A model generated the notes under the pieces. The model saw only the letters and a list, made by a program, of their open reading frames with translations, did not search any database and was not told the DNA's origin. Positions 59,765 to 64,000 of a stretch of DNA of 64,000 nucleotides are shown here, in pieces (the first letter of the stretch is position 1; each line of letters opens with the position of its first letter). This DNA is from Talinum fruticosum (Eukaryota; Streptophyta; Magnoliopsida; Caryophyllales; Talinaceae): positions 186,001-250,000 of the forward strand of contig JAITYX010000104.1 in NCBI GenBank assembly GCA_021018815.1. Direction: 5' to 3'. The position numbers and the translations under genes are program-made.

Positions 59765-60867
59765 TCATTGTCCGAGTCCGAGTCCGACTCTGTTTAGCTT
59801 CCGAGTCGAAATTGCCATCGGACATTTCGAGTCGTCCGAGTCCTCATCATCTTCCGATGAATCCTCATCGCTCCATGTTGCCATCATGGCTTTCTTCTTC
59901 TTCTGTCCCTTTTCCTTTTCGGACAGTCCTTGACTATGTGGTCTTTGCTGCCACATTCGAAACAACCGGAATTCTTAGTCAAAGAAAATTTAGACGGGGA
60001 AGTAAACTTACCTTTTCTCGTCTTTCTTATCTTTCTTGTAGAATTCTTCTTTTGGCCTTTTGTCCCATCTTTTGTGCTTCATCATTCTCTTGAAGCCTCT
60101 TGCAATAAGTGCCATGGGATCGTCTTCGAGTCGAAAAGCTCGGATTTGCTTCTTTGGATTCCGAGGCTTTCGGTGCTATGTTTCTTTTGGTACCGCCCTC
60201 AGCATCCTCTTCTTCTAGATGGATCTCGTGAGTTAGAAGCTTTCCGATGAGCTCGTCCGGCTTTAAGAGTAAGAGGTTCCGAGCCTCCTCTATGGCGAGT
60301 CACCTTCGGACCCCATCGTCTCTTGGGTAGGCTTCGAGAATTTTCCAAGCACATTTCTTCATGGGAAATTTTCTTTCCCGGAGATTTGAGATTATTGGTA
60401 ATCTCAGTGAAGCGAATGAACATCTAAGTAATGTTCTCCTCCGGCTCCATTTTGAAAAGCTCATATTTATGAAGATACTCGACTGATCTTCACTTGTCTT
60501 ACCCGACTTGTACCTTCGTAGGTGTTGACTAAAGTGTCCCACACCTCTTTAGCGAGTCACGAGCGGAGACTCGATTATATTCTTCCGAGCTTATGGCGCA
60601 CATAAGGATGTTCATTCCTTTGAAGTTCTTTCGAACTTCTCCGCTTCTCCTGGTGTGAACTCAGCCTTTGTCTTGGGAATGATTCTGAATTCATCTCGTC
60701 TTCATTGGAATGTAGTTTCCTTGTTGTATGATTTCCCATACCTCTTCATCATGATCCATAAGAAAACATTCCACAAGCTTCTTCCAGTGCCCAAAGTTTG
60801 ATCCTTTGAATTTTGGTGGCCTGTTGGAAGATCTTCCTTCGTCAAACTCTCCGGTGTTCCGAGCCAT
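59765..60867 (-). pseudogene. gag of element B with CCHC zinc knuckle
   Basis: ATG at 60867 about 45 bp after the PBS. UBN2 blocks include FIRFTEITNNLKSPGKKISH. A complete CCHC knuckle, CFECGSKDHIVKDC, is readable near 59925-59972. Acidic SDEDSSEDDEDSDD follows. Frame changes separate the blocks. Confidence 0.78.
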
Positions 60868-60912
60868 TTGATCTTTAGACCTTTGGATTGTTAGATCCTT
60901 TACGAAAGGCTA

Positions 60913-60924
60913 GGCTCGATACCA
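60913..60924 (-). other. Primer binding site of element B (initiator tRNA-Met)
   Basis: TGGTATCGAGCC on the minus strand two bases inside the 5' LTR, as in element A. Confidence 0.85.
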
Positions 60925-60926
60925 AT

Positions 60927-62492
60927 TGAAGGTTTGCTCGGGAGAGTCTAAGTCACCCTAAAGGGGGTGAATAGGGTGATGGAAGTTTTTCGTGGAAACT
61001 TTAGCTCTTCCGTCAAAAAAGACAGAGACAGATTCCGAGTCTATCAACGAGGTCGAAAGGTTTGGACTCGAAATGCTATTACGAATGGATAAGCAAGATA
61101 AGCAAGAGTCGTAGAACCGTCCGAGTCTAGAATGAACTCGTAAATATAACAGCTTAGAGATTACGTGGAAACCCTCCCAGGGCGGAAAACCACGGACCAT
61201 GTCAATCCGGACACGAAGTCAAATTCACTATTTTGAGTTCACAAAACACCGTGAACCGACTAAACCCGAGTTGCTCCCTTAGACAACTCTATACAAGTTT
61301 TCCTAGACTCAAAAATTCCCTTATCCGATCTAGTACTTCCTAGCTGAGATAACCCTTACGAGTTAGGGACAACTAAGCTGAGTTAACCCTTACAGCTTAG
61401 TCAAGGGACCTTATAAAGAATGTAAGAAAGAGTTTGTAATCGAGTACAAGACCTTACAACTCGTAAAGTAATGAATTACGAGTGGAAGTCTGTAAGTAGA
61501 AGATTGAAAGTAAATACAATAACTTTGAGCAAGTATGTGTATTAGCAATATATTCGGCAATCTTCAAGTCTTGTGAGGTGGCTTCTATTTATAGATAACC
61601 AAGCAGAGTAGCTGTTATCTTCATCTCGCTGACCGAGAGTCCTCTCGTGACCGTTGATAGAAGCTTTCGAGTTACTCGAAAGTATCCATTATAATGTGAA
61701 CGTTGGACAATGGTTTAACTCTCTTGGAAGTCCCAAAACCATTGGCGGTGTCTTAAAAGATAAGGTGGAAACCACCGTTAAGCTTGGTGTTCCAGCTTTT
61801 CCAGATTTGGAAACGAGCACAATCTAATGGGACCTGGAGCAGAGAAGGTGAAAAGCCATGTCTCGCTGGTGATTTGACGTTCAAGCCGGTTACTTTTGTT
61901 GTTTGAAAAGTGTATCCTCGATTGAATAACCTACAAAAGTAAATCAATTTTGGTTTTCAAAGTATAAAATGCTTTGGTCCAAGATTAGACATAGATAATA
62001 AAATAATTACGATAATTAAGCAACCGATTATCCGAGTCGAAACGAAATGGAATTTTCCGAGTCCAATATCCATGTAACTCAAAATTCCATCGAGCTAGTC
62101 CGAGCAAAGAATCAAGTTAAGTAAAGAGCATCGAGTGAGATAACTTGATATAGACTAAGCAATAATCATACTAAAAGTGCTGACTATAACATGATAGAAC
62201 TTATAACCGAAGTTAGATTCCGAGTGAGAAAAGACGAAATACTAGCCTATTCAATCTGTGATAAATCTAAGTGATGCTGGTCTCGGAACAAAGAACCGGT
62301 TTTCGAGTCACTAACAGATAAGCAAGAAATATAAGAAGTAAGAGTTGTATCATTTAGAGAAGATACTATTTTATTCAAAGAAGTTTCGAGATACATAGAA
62401 TGCCTTGGAATCAAAATTCTATAAGTATGAGATGGTTATACCCGATTCATTTAATGCAACTCGAAATGTGTTGAGAAGTGTCCGAGTCTTCA
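60927..62492 (-). repeat. 5' LTR of element B
   Basis: TGAAGGTTTGCTCGGGAG...GAGTCTTCA, then the target duplication. Confidence 0.92.
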
Positions 62493-62497
62493 ATCAT
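62493..62497. repeat. Target-site duplication of element B, right (ATCAT)
   Basis: Matches 48929-48933. Confidence 0.9.
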
Positions 62498-62880
62498 ATC
62501 TCATGGTATTCCAAGAAACAAATGTCAATTGCATTATCCACGACTGGAGGAAAAATATATTGCCAGTCGGTGCATGTTGTGCTCAAAATATATGGATCAT
62601 GTGAAAAATAGGAGATCTTGGTATAATGTACAAAAAGTGTCAATCAAATGTGACAATTAGAGTGCCATAAGTATCACCAACAATCTAGTCCAACACTCTA
62701 AGACCAAGCATATTGCGGTCAAACACCAATTTATTAGAGATCATGCTTAAAAGGTGGCATTGTTCTTGACTTTATTCCTACCATGTACCTACTTGTTGAT
62801 ATCTTTACCAAACCATTGAGTGCAGAACAATTTTTCTTTATGAGATGAGAACTTGGTATGCTAGATTCCAAAAATTAAGG
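62498..62880 (+). pseudogene. RNase H remainder of element C
   Basis: Plus-strand pieces ISWYSKKQMSIALSTT, KVSIKCDN stop SAISITNN, VDIFTKPLSAEQFFFMR and ELGMLDSKN, ending with a stop near 62880. They continue the RNase H interrupted at 48933. Confidence 0.82.
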
Positions 62881-63398
62881 GGAGACCCTCTCTAAGGTAC
62901 TGACATTTCTATCTAAGTGTTGCGGGGTAAGTCATGCTATTTTTGACCTCGATCCGATTGAGAATTTGAATGTTCCAATGGTACCAAAAATGCAATTAAA
63001 TCAACAAGGGCCAATTTTGGAAAGTAAATTTCCAATTAATGGAAGTTTATTCTCTCCAAAGAATTTTTGGAAAAGATTTCAAAATTTTTCAAAATTGAAA
63101 TTTTTGGAAAACCTTCCTTAATCTCTCTCCCTCAAACCGTTGCAAAGCACTAATTTTTTTTCTAACGACCCCACCTTCCTTTTACTGCCACCCTTCATCA
63201 TTAAAACCACATCTCTCTATCTCTCTCTCTCTCTCTATATATATATATCCTTGTCTCATCCATCTCATTATCTCCTTCTCCCATCATCTTCCTTCTCCTC
63301 TCTCTCTCGTAGGGTTTACCCGAAATTATCTACCTTCTCCATCTCCTTCTTATCAATTCCCCAAAATTGCATGCCATTTCTTTCGTCCGTTCGATATC
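62881..63398 (+). promoter_or_regulatory. Post-pol spacer with putative internal promoter and leader, element C
   Basis: A TATATATATA run at about 63236-63248 and a long CT-rich leader (63200-63380) precede an ATG at 63399. The layout matches A, B and D although the sequence has diverged. Confidence 0.45.
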
Positions 63399-64000
63399 AT
63401 GGGGAAGACTCCGACCACTCGCACTAAGAGACATGCTACAAAAGGTACCACGCCCACTCCTAGGAAAAGAACTCAAAGCATTGCCCGAGCATCAATGGCA
63501 AAATCATCCACCACTCCCACCACTATCTCAACTAACTCTAACACGGAAGGAACCTCCAATCCTCTTCCCTTAGCACGATCACTCGAATCAGGTATCGCTC
63601 CCCTCCCTACCTCCGATTTGCCCTTAGAATGGCTCATTGAAACCCGCCTTAAGCGAATTTCCTTAGTATCTAACCGAGACATCTTGCAAAGCCAACCCAT
63701 CAATCTTCAATTTTTCTAAAGTTTGAGCTTTTCTTGGATTTAAAAGCTTGCCAAGCTAGATGCCCTGAAATATTTCTCTATCGCCAATCTACCCTCACTT
63801 AGTTCGTCTGCTCTACACCAATCCGACTTAGCTCAGCCGTGGTAAAATCCATGGTCAAAGGGAAATCCATCACCCTCAATTCCACTATGTTAAATCACCT
63901 GCTTGATCGTTGTTACCTATTCCTTAATCTTAGCAACACCCAATTTGATAACGTCAATACTACAGGAATCACTTTTAGGTATGGTTAAATACGACATTTA
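63399..64000 (+). pseudogene. Third ORF of element C (runs off the window)
   Basis: ATG at 63399 opens a 106-codon frame (MGKTPTTRTKRHATKG), basic and Ser/Thr/Pro-rich at first, then DLPLEWLIETRLKRISLVSN. After a frameshift near 63715 the text continues with VVKSMVKGKSITLNSTML and NHLLD, which fits the VRNITVRLNTSLLHRLF block of A, B and D in position and pattern. Its presence on an old, diverged relative suggests the ORF is ancestral to this group. Confidence 0.6.

Larger units (their letters stand above)
48934..62492 (-). mobile_element. Element B: full-length Ty1/copia (Sirevirus-like) with a triplicated third-ORF module
   Basis: A 13.6-kb minus-strand element with LTRs of about 1.57-1.59 kb, initiator-Met PBS, gag with CCHC, protease, integrase, RT, RNase H, third ORF, PPT and a perfect 5-bp target duplication. 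It is about 2.8 kb longer than A because the third-ORF module occurs three times in tandem. LTR mismatches again cluster at CAG/CTG/CCG sites. It is nested in RNase H of element C in opposite orientation. Confidence 0.95.
31967..64000 (+). mobile_element. Element C: old plus-strand Ty1/copia element, broken by three insertions
   Basis: The 5' LTR starts TGTTAGTCGGAC at 31967 and ends AACTTACA at 36887, followed by an initiator-Met PBS. Gag and protease (36940-38688), integrase (46300-47420), RT/RNase H (47930-48933 and 62498-62880) and a third ORF (63399 onward) follow in order on the plus strand. A CACTA element, element D and element B interrupt it. The text of C continues across D and B. 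Many stops in all contexts show it is old. Its 3' LTR lies outside the window. Confidence 0.88.

Overview
The window looks like intergenic DNA from a large, repeat-rich plant genome, probably a eudicot. The evidence is Ty1/copia elements of the Sirevirus type, Mutator-like and CACTA DNA transposons, a LINE remnant, MITE-like repeats, and the first two exons of a plant diterpene synthase. There are no bacterial features. The species cannot be named from this sequence.

Layout. Bases 1-13725 hold a full-length minus-strand copia element (A, 519-11305, target-site duplication GGTTTA) and a diverged LTR at 11510-13104. Both lie on the 3' side of two in-frame exons of a TPS-e/f (geranyllinalool/kaurene synthase-like) gene on the minus strand (15472 to 13726). 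Bases 15.6-23 kb are AT-rich, with MITE-like repeats and a LINE scrap. Bases 23050-31127 form a Mutator-like element (MULE) with a recognisable minus-strand transposase. A CACTA-like element (27090-29956) is nested in it and carries what looks like a captured piece of a PERK-type receptor kinase. A LINE reverse-transcriptase tail follows at about 31.2-31.7 kb.

From 31967 to the window end the sequence is one old plus-strand copia element (C) cut up by three insertions. A CACTA element (33025-36841) lies in its 5' LTR. A deleted minus-strand copia element (D, 38689-46287) sits just after its protease motif. A full-length young minus-strand copia element (B, 48934-62492, target-site duplication ATCAT) sits inside its RNase H region. 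The reading of C resumes across both D and B.

A, B, C and D share a plan: gag, protease, integrase, RT, RNase H, then a third ORF downstream of pol. The third ORF has its own TATA box and a pyrimidine-rich leader, which looks like an internal promoter. In B this promoter-plus-ORF module is tandemly triplicated in units of about 1.34 kb with a 5-bp CTCGG microhomology at the junctions. This is the most unusual structure here. A technical signal also stands out. Differences between LTR pairs, and many breaks in A and B ORFs, cluster at CAG/CTG/CCG trinucleotides (CAG versus CGAG, CTG versus CTCG), which may reflect base-calling error at CHG-methylated cytosines. If so, A and B are younger and more intact than they look.
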